Shown here one piece after another: positions 36,564 to 45,202 of a stretch of 64,000 bases of DNA. Both the position numbers and the translations under genes were made by a program. The notes below the pieces were generated by a model, which saw only the letters and a program-made list of their open reading frames with translations, made no database searches and had not been told where the DNA came from. Source of the stretch: Thermogemmatispora tikiterensis (lineage in GTDB: Bacteria > Chloroflexota > Ktedonobacteria > Ktedonobacterales > Ktedonobacteraceae). The stretch covers positions 5,152,100-5,216,099 of the forward strand of contig NZ_MCIF01000002.1 in assembly GCF_003268475.1 (NCBI RefSeq). The letters are read 5' to 3'. Positions within the stretch are counted from its first letter, which is position 1; each line of letters begins with the position of its first letter.

Positions 36564-37115
36564 TTATGCCTTTGAGACGCTGACATCGCTATTGCTTGTT
36601 GTGGCGGTCGCGGGCGTACTGGCGGCAGCCGTGCCATTGGGGTCCTGGATTACCCAGACCCGGCAGGGGGCATTGAGCAGCACGTATGGGATCGTCTTAC
36701 CCAGATTATTCTGGGAGCGGTGGCTACGCACCAATCCTAGCATAATCAGAGCGCAGCCGTGATCGCGGGCCTCGTCCACAATCGCCGGGCCGGCATCGCG
36801 GGCCTGGACGATCTCGGCGACAGCGTCGCAGCCGGCCTCTTCGGCAATGGCAATGGCCTCGGAGAGCAGCTTATTGGCGGCATTTGACTTCTCTGTGAGG
36901 ACAGCCTTGAGGGGGAGGGTACGAGGAACTTCAATAATGTGGACCAGGTGAACCTTGCGTTTGGCGCGCTTGGCCATCAGGCAAGCCAGCCTGACCAGTT
37001 CCGTATCCAGTTTCTTCCCCTCGACAATAACCGCGATATCGCCGGTGGCTCCGACCCCGGGCGCCTTGGTGGTCTCGGCCTCCTCCTTCGTTCTTGAGCG
37101 CCATAGGTGAACCAT
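36564..37115 (-). CDS. Universal stress protein (UspA family)
   Basis: This 183-residue protein has one UspA domain (about 25-165). Strand 1 is DIAVIVEGKKLDTELVRLAC, the middle is KVHLVHIIEVPRTLPLKA, and the C-terminal nucleotide-binding stretch is ALIMLGLVRSHRSQNNLGKT followed by PYVLLNAPCRVWVIQ. The ATP-binding G-x2-G-x9-G(S/T) motif is degenerate (GLVRSHRSQNNLGKT), so ATP binding is uncertain. The C-terminal tail is Ala/Thr/Ser-rich. GAGGGGAG lies upstream of the ATG. These proteins are usually made under starvation or stress. Confidence 0.85.
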   Translation of the reverse strand: MVHLWRSRTKEEAETTKAPGVGATGDIAVIVEGKKLDTELVRLACLMAKRAKRKVHLVHIIEVPRTLPLKAVLTEKSNAANKLLSEAIAIAEEAGCDAVAEIVQARDAGPAIVDEARDHGCALIMLGLVRSHRSQNNLGKTIPYVLLNAPCRVWVIQDPNGTAAASTPATATTSNSDVSVSKA

Positions 37116-37475
37116 AGTGTCTCCCCTCTTCTCGATCTCGAATCTGACAAAACAGCATCATCTTCGTTCGGATCTCATGCAGGCTCTGCGCCTTGCACCT
37201 CTGCATACGCATGAAAGAGCCTGCTCTTTGCATCCCTGCAGACCCTTCTACAGATTCTAAGTGGAAGAGACTGGCAGCGTCAATGGTAGTGAGCGCTGCC
37301 CAGAAAGCCTGCTGCCAGTCCTTGCTCTGTGGTATTCAACAGCGATCATGATCAGCCAACGAACGAACGAACGAACAAACGAACAAACCACCAGTCGGCC
37401 AGCCCGGTCAGCCAGTAAGCAAGCGAGTTGGGTCAGGAAGCTTCCCGCTATGGGGGCCTGGGACCCAGCCAGAGG
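37116..37475. other. 360-base gap between the universal stress protein gene and clpS
   Basis: It contains an AACG/AACA microsatellite (37359-37388) and should carry the promoter of the universal stress protein gene on the minus strand. No gene was found. Confidence 0.4.
37359..37388. repeat. AACG/AACA microsatellite
   Basis: About seven four-base units, mostly AACG with some AACA, lie in tandem downstream of the clpS stop codon. It is a simple repeat and not a CRISPR. Confidence 0.75.
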
Positions 37476-37784
37476 CTAATCCGGTTCGATCGTCGCCGTC
37501 AGACCGTAGCTGAGCAGGCGCTCCTGGTAATACTCGGCCATCTCCTTGGGACAGACTACAACCACGGCACTCCCTGTCACATGGGCTGTCAGCATGATGC
37601 GCTCGGCCTCCGGCAGCGTCAGGCTATTGACAGCGTGCAGCAGGGCAGCGACCACATAATCCATCGTATTCTCATCATCGTTGAAGAGAATGACCTTATA
37701 CGGTGGAAAGAGCGCGTCGCGCAGGCGCGCGAGCTTCTCCAGATCAACCTGCAGTCTCGCTGGTGGCACAGTGTTCCCCTTCAT
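37476..37784 (-). CDS. clpS: ATP-dependent Clp protease adaptor ClpS
   Basis: This 102-residue N-end-rule adaptor delivers substrates with bulky hydrophobic N-termini to ClpAP or ClpCP. The core PPYKVILFNDDENTMDYVVA contains the substrate-pocket Asn-Asp pair, followed by AERIMLTAHVTGSAVVVVCP with the pocket His and KEMAEYYQERLLSYGLTATI, which matches ClpS from end to end. The length is typical. The partner ATPase is not in this window. A GGGAG site precedes the ATG. Confidence 0.95.
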   Translation of the reverse strand: MKGNTVPPARLQVDLEKLARLRDALFPPYKVILFNDDENTMDYVVAALLHAVNSLTLPEAERIMLTAHVTGSAVVVVCPKEMAEYYQERLLSYGLTATIEPD

Positions 37785-38047
37785 ACGCTCTTTCTCCCGC
37801 CTGAGCGACCTCTGGGCTTCTGCCAGGGCCGCCGGCGCTTGCCGATACTTTGCTGTAAATCTATTCTAATTCTAATCGAGAAACCAAGATATTACCAGTG
37901 TTTGCCCAGCAGAGTGGTAAGACCCTCACCTGCCTCATTATTGCTATGACGTTGTTCGATAAGCAGACTACAGCGAGCGCTGCGCCATTGCTAGCAAGCG
38001 AAAAAAAGCGGGAGCAGAGCGCTCCATTGCGCCCGGCTCGCCGCTTC

Positions 38048-38635
38048 TCACTCCCGGCGGCCCACACTCCGATCGATGCGGCCTCCGTTATTGAGCAAGA
38101 TCGCCCGCGCACGGGACTTGCGGCTGATGTTCTCTGGATCGAGCAAACGCAGAGCAATCACCGTCCGAGCCTCGCGTGTAGGAGCTGATGCTTGAGGGAG
38201 GCGCGACAGATCCTGCCCGATAGCGCCGCGCACCCGGCTTCCACGGACAAAGGCTACCACCACGCCGCAGACCAGGCCCACTACCACCCCGATCAGCGTA
38301 ATCGGCCCGTGCTCAGAAGCGGGAAAAGCGAAGCCCAGCGCAAAGGCCAGCAAGCCCACCACCAGGCCCGCCACCAGTGCCAGCACCAGCAGCAGGGCCG
38401 GCGAGGGGCCGCTGCGTGTCGTCTGCAAGAAGAAAGTGCTGCGATCCTGGCGTGGGCCGTGATCGCGGAACTCCCCTCCTTTGACTGCCCCGGCGCTCAG
38501 ACGATAGATCTCCTCATCCTTGAAACCCTCACGGCGTAGCTTCCCCTCTGCCGCACTTGCTTTCTCCTCATCGCTAAACACAGCGAGGAGATCGTAGTCG
38601 GCAAACTGTTGCTGTTGTTGCTGTTGTTGTGGCAT
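38048..38635 (-). CDS. Two-helix membrane protein with N-terminal polyglutamine
   Basis: This 195-residue protein starts MPQQQQQQQQ, encoded by alternating CAA/CAG codons. Residues 12-50 (DYDLLAVFSDEEKASAAEGK, LRREGFKDEEIYRLS) resemble the small alpha/beta domain of general-stress 17M-like or DUF1269-type proteins that sense or bind at the membrane. Two helices follow (ALLLVLALVAGLVVGLLAFA and ITLIGVVVGLVCGVVVAFVR), then a basic cytoplasmic tail. AGGAG lies eight bases before the ATG. The poly-Gln tract is prone to slippage, so length polymorphism is likely. The function is unknown. Confidence 0.68.
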   Translation of the reverse strand: MPQQQQQQQQFADYDLLAVFSDEEKASAAEGKLRREGFKDEEIYRLSAGAVKGGEFRDHGPRQDRSTFFLQTTRSGPSPALLLVLALVAGLVVGLLAFALGFAFPASEHGPITLIGVVVGLVCGVVVAFVRGSRVRGAIGQDLSRLPQASAPTREARTVIALRLLDPENISRKSRARAILLNNGGRIDRSVGRRE

Positions 38636-38952
38636 GAGAATGGCTCCTGCTAAGGGTGAAAATGCGCTCTCTTAGCACCAGACATTATAGCCAATCTGCG
38701 TGCCGGGAGGTAGCAAGGCGAGCGACCGCCTCTCCATCTCTTCTCTGCTTACCCGCTGTGGAGAGAGCGCGCGCGACCAGGACCAGGCAGAAGGGTCAGG
38801 AGGGATCAGCTCAGACGGACGGGCAGATATAAATAATAAGGAAGGCCCGCGGTGGCGGGCCAGACCTCTTCCTGTTTTGTTTTGGGCACTTGTTGGTTGA
38901 GCAGATCAGCCTCACGCCTCCTGGATGGAACCGGCCAGGAGCAGGGAGAAGC
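38636..38952. other. 317-base gap with terminator
   Basis: It holds the terminator at 38830-38861 for the gene to its right on the minus strand, and presumably the promoter of the poly-Gln gene. Nothing else was recognised. Confidence 0.45.
38830..38861 (-). terminator. Intrinsic terminator
   Basis: On the minus strand GGCCCGC, a CACC loop and GCGGGCC form a perfect seven-pair stem followed by TTCCTTATTATTT. It lies about 90 bases past the stop at 38953. Confidence 0.75.
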
Positions 38953-41298
38953 TCAGGACGACCAGCTGGCGCGCACCTCGCGCAGCTGCTCTGGAGTCAG
39001 GATGCGGAACAGGATGAGTAAATTCTCAAGATCGTATTCCAGACCCATCGAATGCAGCTCCTGGCGGATGCGGCCTAGCGAGCGGATCTGTGCCGTATTG
39101 AGCAGGCCATAGCTCACCAGGCTAGCCGCTAGCAGCTGATCGGGGGTCAGCAACTTGAACATGAGTAAAATCTCCCCCAACTGATAATTGAGATCGACCC
39201 CTCGGAGCATGCGTTGAACGTTCTGCGCTACCTCCAGGCGCTCGGGTGGTACCAGATGGCCTTCCAGTAGGACGCTGCCGAGCGAGCGCGTGGCCCGCCC
39301 ATTGAGAACCGGCGGCGACTGCTGCTGTTGCCGCTGCGGTGGTGGCTCCATTGGCGGCAGGCTTTGCACAATATCAAGCAAGGTCGTATCGGACGTGATC
39401 GACTCGCGCTCAAGCGCGGGACGGCGCGCTGGCTCGACCGGAGCCGCCTCAGCATGGATCATCTCCTTCTTCGTCTCCTCATCAGCCGTGGCAGCCAGGT
39501 CGTCGCCGGGCAGGGGCTGGCCGGAGGCCGTGTGCACCTCCCGTTCGACTCGCTCCACGGCGCCAGTGCTGCTCATCTGGCCAGCAGGGAGGTGCTCAGC
39601 TCGATCTGCGTTGGCGCCGTTGTAGACCGGACGCCGTTCGACCGCTGGCTGCTCAGCGGTGTAAGCTCGCGGCTGGGCAGTAGGAGTTGCCGGCTGGCTC
39701 GTGGCCGGGGCTGGGGCCGGGGCAGGAGCTGAGGAGGGAGCGGCCATGCGCAGCGACGACAGCTCGCCGATGGTCGGACTCGCGCTCGCCAGGGCCTGCA
39801 AATGGCTGCGAGCCGTGGCATGCGACTCCGTGCGCGAGGGACGATAATCAGGCTCCTGGTCCGATTGCAGTCCCTGGATGGGGGCCACTCGCAGCGAGGC
39901 TGTGCTCAGCGGCGAAGGAGGGGCCGAAGCTGCTGACGCCGGAGCCGTCGCTCCACCAGGAGAGACTGGTGCCTCGCCTGGCTCTGGCCCGCGCTCCCCG
40001 GGCGCAGAAGCCGCGGTGCGCTCGCGCAGCAGGCGCGTCAGCTGAGCCAGGCTCGACTCGCCTTTCTCCTCGGGCGGCGCGTACTGCGTATAGGCCTGGC
40101 TGGGTTGATAGGGACTCTCCTGCAAGAGTGGCTGAGGCTGATAAGCTGGCATGGGCTGTGAAGCCTGTGGCGCCGAGGCAAAAGGCGAGGGACTGGCCTG
40201 AGTCATAGCGGACATTGGTGGCATCTGCGACGGCCCCTCCTGGGGAGTAAGCCCCGCCTGCGGTTGAGGCAACGGCCCCGAAGTCTGCGCGCGCGGCACC
40301 TGATAGAAAGCCTCCACCGGTCCCTGGATGAATGGCTCCAGCGGCTGAGATCGCTGCTGGGCGTAGAACTCCAGCGGCGCCGACTGGGCTGCCGCAGTAT
40401 AGTATGCCTGGTTGGGCGAAGGCGCGGCGTGTGAGGCAGGCGAGAACTGGCCAGCCTGGTTCAGCGGCGGCTGGCGGCTGCCTGCATTGGCTACCGGCGA
40501 GACAGCAGGTATATGAGCTGAGGAGGGGGAGGCGGAGGTCACGAACCCCTCGGGACTCTGAAAGCTGCCTGCTCCGAAGGCTGCCCCCCAGGCAGCTTCC
40601 TGCGCAGATGCAGGGGCCGGCCCGGCAGCAGGGGCCGGCGAGAAGCTGCGACTGCCCGGGTAGATTACCGCGCGGATCTTGTCGGTGAAGGTCGGCGCCG
40701 GGGGAGCGGAAGGGGCAGACTGCACACTGGCCGTATAGGCCGACGGCGCCGGCGATGACTGCCGCTGAAGCTCGCTGATCTGGCTCTGGCCCGGTGAAAA
40801 GACTGCCGGGTGAGGCAGCGTCTGCTGCAGACTTGTCAGGGTAGGAGAGGGCGACGCCTGCGTTGGCACATCGGCCAGACGCACCTGGGGATGCGAGGCC
40901 GTGGTTGGCAACGGCACCTGAGCCCGGACAGCCTCGACCAGGCGCATGATGCCGAGCATACCATCGACCTCCACATCGACAGTCTGCCGATGCTCCTCGG
41001 GATCATACGGGCCGTAGCCGGCCAGGTTGGTGCAGCGATAGGTCAGCACCAGCACACCGCGCCCACGACGCTGAGCGTCTAGTGCCACCCAGAACTCACG
41101 GCGCCCTGCCGCCGCCTGGGCCAGGTTGACCAAGACCAGCCGCACCTGATGGCGTGCAATCGCGTCAAAGACTTCCACTGCCGTGCGAGCTATATGGCAC
41201 TCATAGCCTGCCAGCTGCAGCTCGCTACTGAGCAAGGCGGCAAGTTGCTGATCGCGTTCAAAAATAAGGATATGCGAGCCACCGGTACTGACGTTCAT
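38953..41298 (-). CDS. Degenerate receiver / Pro-rich linker / MshEN-like repeat protein
   Basis: This 781-residue protein has three parts. Residues 8-120 look like a response-regulator receiver (ILIFERDQQLAALLSSELQL, GYECHIARTAVEVFDAIA), but the phospho-acceptor Asp is replaced by Asn58 in LVLVNLA. A roughly 500-residue Pro/Ser/Ala/Gln-rich linker of low complexity follows. The C-terminal 110 residues contain two copies of a helical unit (NYQLGEILLMFKLLTPDQLL; YDLENLLILFRILTPEQLRE), like the N-terminal c-di-GMP-binding domain of type IV pilus or secretion ATPases. The start is uncertain: an ATG at 41298 opens directly into the receiver, and a GTG at 41421 lacks a ribosome site. The function is unknown and a scaffold or second-messenger sensor is possible. 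Confidence 0.65.
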   Translation of the reverse strand: MNVSTGGSHILIFERDQQLAALLSSELQLAGYECHIARTAVEVFDAIARHQVRLVLVNLAQAAAGRREFWVALDAQRRGRGVLVLTYRCTNLAGYGPYDPEEHRQTVDVEVDGMLGIMRLVEAVRAQVPLPTTASHPQVRLADVPTQASPSPTLTSLQQTLPHPAVFSPGQSQISELQRQSSPAPSAYTASVQSAPSAPPAPTFTDKIRAVIYPGSRSFSPAPAAGPAPASAQEAAWGAAFGAGSFQSPEGFVTSASPSSAHIPAVSPVANAGSRQPPLNQAGQFSPASHAAPSPNQAYYTAAAQSAPLEFYAQQRSQPLEPFIQGPVEAFYQVPRAQTSGPLPQPQAGLTPQEGPSQMPPMSAMTQASPSPFASAPQASQPMPAYQPQPLLQESPYQPSQAYTQYAPPEEKGESSLAQLTRLLRERTAASAPGERGPEPGEAPVSPGGATAPASAASAPPSPLSTASLRVAPIQGLQSDQEPDYRPSRTESHATARSHLQALASASPTIGELSSLRMAAPSSAPAPAPAPATSQPATPTAQPRAYTAEQPAVERRPVYNGANADRAEHLPAGQMSSTGAVERVEREVHTASGQPLPGDDLAATADEETKKEMIHAEAAPVEPARRPALERESITSDTTLLDIVQSLPPMEPPPQRQQQQSPPVLNGRATRSLGSVLLEGHLVPPERLEVAQNVQRMLRGVDLNYQLGEILLMFKLLTPDQLLAASLVSYGLLNTAQIRSLGRIRQELHSMGLEYDLENLLILFRILTPEQLREVRASWSS

Positions 41299-41719
41299 CG
41301 GCTCATGCAGAGCGCATCCCCCTGACTGCAGAGGTGGGGAAGAAGCGCCGCCTCCTTTTCCATCGAGTTTCGACTGTCTGTAGTGATCGTGTGCGAATGA
41401 ATCAAATAGGGAATGTTTCACTGCAAAGCTGCGTTTTGGCCGGGAATACCCAGACCACCCGCTCGTAGCGCAGAGAGAACAGGCTCAAGAAAAGCTGAAA
41501 TTGCCTGGACTATTCTTCTATTCTACCTGTATTCTCGTCAGGACCGCTCTATATCGTGGCTAGTATAGCATACAATGGCTAAGGAAGGGTAGCCGCCAGT
41601 ACCATTGAGCGATTCTGCGGCCCTGCCCTCTTGACAGCGCACCGGTGAATGACTACACAGAAAGGAGAAAACGCCCGGCCTTCACTGCAAAGCCGAGCGA
41701 AGTGAAGAGAGAAGCTATT
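41299..41719. other. 421-base divergent region
   Basis: It separates the receiver-like gene and the SAM hydrolase gene and includes a candidate plus-strand promoter. It is AT-richer near 41500-41580. No small gene was seen. Confidence 0.4.
41631..41659 (+). promoter_or_regulatory. Candidate promoter of the SAM hydrolase gene
   Basis: A perfect -35 TTGACA (41631-41636) is followed after 17 bases by TACACA (41654-41659), a poor -10 box. Its position about 60 bases before the ATG supports the assignment. Confidence 0.35.
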
Positions 41720-42592
41720 ATGGTGCAAAAAGAAGAACAGCCTCGAGCGGCCAGCGCCAGTGGTCAGGCTGCCGTTCGTCCATCTATTCCGGTGATTGCC
41801 CTCATGACCGACTTTGGCCTGCGCGATGGCTTTGTGGGCATCATGAAGGGGGTCATCGCCGGCATCGTGCCACAGGCCCAGCTGATTGACATCAGCCATG
41901 AGATCGCGGCCCAGAACGTCGCTGCTGGAGCCTGGTTACTGTCAACGGCCTATCGCTATTTCCCGGCGGGCAGCGTTTTTCTCTGTGTCGTCGATCCAGG
42001 GGTTGGCAGCCAGCGGCGGGCCATTGCGCTGGAGGCCGGCGACTGGTTCTTTGTCGGACCGGACAATGGTCTCTTCAGCTATGTGCTGGCCGAGCAGCCG
42101 CTGCGCCAGGTTGTGGCCCTGGAAAATCCGGCCTATCGTCTGCCAGCAGTTAGCACGACCTTCCACGGGCGGGACATCTTTGCACCGGCGGCGGCCCATC
42201 TGGCGCGTGGGGTTCCGCTGTCTGACTTCGGCCCCACGCTCGATCCTGACTCGTTGCAGCGCCTCGATCTCAGCCTGCCGCGGCGTGAGGGAGGGCGCAT
42301 CGAGGCCAGAGTCATCTATATTGACCACTTTGGCAACCTGGTGACGAGCATTCCCCTGGCCCTGGTGCCCGATCTCTTCACAGCCCCCAGTGTGCGCCTG
42401 CTCATACCCGGGCGTCACTTGACCATTGAGCGTCGGCAGCCCTTCTTTGCCGGTGAAGCCGGCGAGGGCGAACCCTTTGTCTACAGCGACAGCGCCGGCT
42501 ATGTTGGGGTAGCCATTCGCAATGGCAGCGCTGCCGCCACGCTGGGCATCGCCGTCGGGGAGGCCGTGACTTTAGTCATAGAGGAAGCCTAG
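41720..42592 (+). CDS. S-adenosyl-L-methionine hydrolase (DUF62 / SAM hydroxide adenosyltransferase)
   Basis: This 290-residue protein is of the SAM hydroxide adenosyltransferase family, which splits SAM to adenosine and methionine using activated water. It has the N-terminal VIALMTDFGLRDGFVGIMKG, the catalytic region LIDISHEIAAQNVAAGAWLL, CVVDPGVGSQRRAIALEAGD, VGPDNGLFSYVLAE, FHGRDIFAPAAAHLA and YIDHFGNLVTSIP. The Asp, Arg and His residues of the family triad lie in DFGLRD, GSQRR and FHGRD. It lacks the halogenase-specific long loop, so hydrolysis rather than fluorination is expected. The ATG at 41720 is favoured; an upstream GTG has no ribosome site. Confidence 0.88.
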   Translation: MVQKEEQPRAASASGQAAVRPSIPVIALMTDFGLRDGFVGIMKGVIAGIVPQAQLIDISHEIAAQNVAAGAWLLSTAYRYFPAGSVFLCVVDPGVGSQRRAIALEAGDWFFVGPDNGLFSYVLAEQPLRQVVALENPAYRLPAVSTTFHGRDIFAPAAAHLARGVPLSDFGPTLDPDSLQRLDLSLPRREGGRIEARVIYIDHFGNLVTSIPLALVPDLFTAPSVRLLIPGRHLTIERRQPFFAGEAGEGEPFVYSDSAGYVGVAIRNGSAAATLGIAVGEAVTLVIEEA

Positions 42593-42837
42593 TTCTTTCG
42601 GCACTGGCGCCTGTCGGAGCCAGCGGCTATACTGGTCGATGTAGACAGAGACCGAAAGTACGACCAGAGAACACGAGGCGGCCCATCCCATCGACGGGCG
42701 GTTTGTCATCCTGGCTGCACCATCAGGATGGGTCGACCTCCCTTCTGTCCAGCGAGCCGGTGCGATGAGTCGACAGCCGCCGTTGCCTCGTGTGACCCTC
42801 GCTCAGAAGGCTCTGGAGGGGAGGGCAGCCGGACACT

Positions 42838-44256
42838 ATGACCACCACGAGCAAGAACGCGCGCCACATGGTGGCTGCCAGTGAAGCTCAGCAGCGATTC
42901 TACCGTCGCTTGCGCCTGTTTGGTCTGCAATGGTTCCTCTTTTACATCGCCTCCCTGGTGATTGCTGACTATGTGGTGCTGAACGCTTCTCCCAGTTACT
43001 TTCATGACTGGCGGGCCATAACCATCATCCTGCTCTCGTTGCTCTTGCTCCTCATACAGGGTTTCCATTTCGGGCGTATGTGGCTCCTGCGGGAGCGGCG
43101 CTGGCCCCCGGCGCGTCCCTATGCTCTGATCCTCTGGGCCTGCTGCTATCTCATCTGTCTGGTGCTGGCCTGCATCAACCGCGGCCTGGCCTGGAACTAC
43201 TGGCTCGTCTTTGGTCTCTGCTTCGCCATCTTTGAGCTGCCTTTCCTCACCTGGCCGCTGCTCTGCTCACTCCTGACCTTCCTGCTGCTCAGCGGGATTC
43301 TCCACTGGCCGCTGGAGCTGAATGATCTGGGTGTGCTGGGAGGACTGCTGCTCACGCTCAGCTCGGCGATTATCTCGGCCTTTACTATTGCCCGCCTCTT
43401 CAGCGAACAGGAACGCAATGCGCGCCTTTTACAGGAATTGGCCCAGGCCCATAGTGAGCTGGAGGAGGCCCATCGGCGTCTGGCGCTCTCGGCGGCTCAG
43501 GAACAGGAGCTGGCCGTTCTGCGCGAGCGCACGCGCCTGGCGCGCGAAATGCATGATACTCTCGGTCATGCCCTCACCCTGGTCAGCGTCAAGCTAGAGG
43601 TACTGCGTCGCCTTGTCGGTCGGGACCCGGAGCGCTGTGAGCGGGAGATTGTCGAGACGCTGCAGGTCACGCGCGAGGCCATGAGCGGGCTGCGGGCCTC
43701 CATTGCAAATCTGCGCTCGCCTGTGCTGCTGCAAGGCTCCCTGCGGCAAGCGATTACCTCCATTGCCCAGCGCCTGGCCGTTCGCTGCGGCTGGAGGCTG
43801 GAGCTAGACCTTCCCCCCGAGTTGGAGCATCTGCCCGGTGACCGGCAAGAGAACCTGTTCAAAATCATTGAGGCCCTGCTCAAAATCATTCAAGAGGCCC
43901 TCACCAACATCGAGAAGCATGCCCAGGCCACGCAGGTCTTGCTGCGATTGGGCACAGAAGCTGGCCGGCTCCAGCTCACCATTGCCGACAACGGCGTTGG
44001 CCTGCCGCTGGAGGTGCAGGCCCAGCTCGCGGCCAGCAGCCGGGACGAGGCACCCGTTGCCAGCGGCGGCCTTTTCGCGCCGCGCGCGGACGCCGGTTCG
44101 GGGCCGGGCCATTACGGTCTGATCGGCATGCGCGAGCGCGTGCGCGAGCTAGGAGGCGAGCTTCGTCTCTGTCGGCCCGCCGGCGGAGGCTGTCAGCTTG
44201 ACCTCAGTATCCCTCTCATCGAAGCCCCACGCGATGTCATGCGCGATCCCTCCTGA
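42838..44256 (+). CDS. Orphan sensor histidine kinase (HisKA_3, NarX/DesK type)
   Basis: This 472-residue kinase has about six N-terminal membrane helices (30-185) and no large outer loop, so the signal is probably sensed within the membrane, as in DesK. A coiled-coil linker (190-225) leads to the HisKA_3 dimerisation helix ARTRLAREMHDTLGHALTL style motif (RTRLAREMHDTLGHA) with phospho-acceptor His239. The ATPase part has QEALTNIEKHAQA (N box), IADNGVGLPLE (G1) and GHYGLIGMRERVRELGGEL (G2). A LuxR-type response regulator normally lies next to such kinases; none is adjacent here, so the partner is elsewhere. Confidence 0.9.
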   Translation: MTTTSKNARHMVAASEAQQRFYRRLRLFGLQWFLFYIASLVIADYVVLNASPSYFHDWRAITIILLSLLLLLIQGFHFGRMWLLRERRWPPARPYALILWACCYLICLVLACINRGLAWNYWLVFGLCFAIFELPFLTWPLLCSLLTFLLLSGILHWPLELNDLGVLGGLLLTLSSAIISAFTIARLFSEQERNARLLQELAQAHSELEEAHRRLALSAAQEQELAVLRERTRLAREMHDTLGHALTLVSVKLEVLRRLVGRDPERCEREIVETLQVTREAMSGLRASIANLRSPVLLQGSLRQAITSIAQRLAVRCGWRLELDLPPELEHLPGDRQENLFKIIEALLKIIQEALTNIEKHAQATQVLLRLGTEAGRLQLTIADNGVGLPLEVQAQLAASSRDEAPVASGGLFAPRADAGSGPGHYGLIGMRERVRELGGELRLCRPAGGGCQLDLSIPLIEAPRDVMRDPS

Positions 44257-44592
44257 GAGGAGAACGGGCGTCCAGGTAAGTAACCAGCCTGACCTCCCGA
44301 CGGCAGCGTGCTCCGGTGGTGCTGGGAGTGACCTGGGCTGGCCTCTGGGACGGCGGAGAGCGTGCAACCTGTCTCTATTGCCTCGCCCTGTGCCGCGCGC
44401 AGGCCACTGTGGCTAGCCAGCGCCGTGCTTCCTTCTATCTCTCCGACCAGGAGGCCTTACCACTTTCTCCTTCGACAAAAAGAAAGGATCTACGCGGACC
44501 AGCTCAGAGGGGGGAGGGCTGGTCCGCAGAGGGTCGGGCTGGCGACCAGATAATGACCCAGATGGGGGATGTTGAAAAGCGGTGCTCGCCAC

Positions 44593-44621
44593 TTGACAGG
44601 GGCCGGTCTGTACTGTATGCT
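44593..44621 (+). promoter_or_regulatory. Consensus promoter upstream of prkA
   Basis: TTGACA (44593-44598), a 17-base spacer and TATGCT (44616-44621) form one of the best vegetative promoters in the window. Transcription would begin near 44628 and run through a leader of about 575 bases before the prkA start. Confidence 0.72.
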
Positions 44622-45202
44622 ACGATTACCGTTACTGTTTACTCTAGAACACGTCCGAATCGAGCAGCATATGCCATTCGACCAGGCAAGGTATCCCCTG
44701 CGAGGGGAACAGGTGGAACCTCTCGGGAGGGGCGCAGGGGCGAGGAGAAGGAGGGGAGAGAACAGGAAGCAGGGAAAGCACTTGCTCCGCGCGGCCCGAG
44801 GGCCAGACGCACAGCGGCCCATCTTCTCTGCAGCTTGGCAAGCCGCGAGAGGGTATTGAGGGCGAGAGGAGATGCGGAAGGAGAGCGAGCAGAAGATGCA
44901 GGCAGCCGATACAGTTATATCGCATGTTGCAACGTAGAAAGGGCTGGTTCTCTAGCTTGGCATGCAGATCGAGCAGAAAACCAGCCCTTTGATATCATAG
45001 TTTACCTGTTTTTCGCGCCGGAAGGAGCAGCAGTCATTGTAGTCATAGCAGGCATAGAAGGAAAGGAACCTCGGCAAAGGCGTACACCCGGTGTAACAGT
45101 CAGTAAGCGTTCTTCCCGTCCCGCCGGCGCTGGTCTGAGGCGAAGCGTCCCGCCTGCAGAATCAGCCGGCAGCCTAGCAGACAGAAGAAGAAAGGGTAAC
45201 CT
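44622..45202 (+). other. Long leader of the prkA transcript, no gene recognised
   Basis: No reading frame with a good ribosome site is present. The first half is purine-rich with runs of GGAG/GGGG. An inverted repeat is centred at 44964. No known riboswitch, 6S, RNase P or tmRNA signature was recognised. The 336 bases between the histidine kinase stop and the promoter also show no gene. Confidence 0.5.
44938..44990 (+). repeat. 12-base perfect inverted repeat in the prkA leader
   Basis: AAAGGGCTGGTT (44938-44949) and AACCAGCCCTTT (44979-44990) form a 12-pair stem around a 29-base loop. It lies about 215 bases before prkA. The sequence after it is GATATCATAG, with no U run, so termination is not assured. 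Confidence 0.65.

Noticed and set aside
37359..37388. Short repeats that might suggest a CRISPR array
   Set aside because: It is a four-base microsatellite with no spacers. No cas genes are present; the Cas4-like domain at 33 kb is part of a helicase fusion.
41720..42592. Fluorinase/chlorinase instead of SAM hydrolase
   Set aside because: The extra loop that marks halogenases is absent and no halometabolite genes are nearby.
44622..45202. Known structured RNA (RNase P, tmRNA, 6S, riboswitch) in the prkA leader
   Set aside because: None of the hallmark conserved sequences of these RNAs could be found by eye. Only a plain leader with an inverted repeat is claimed.
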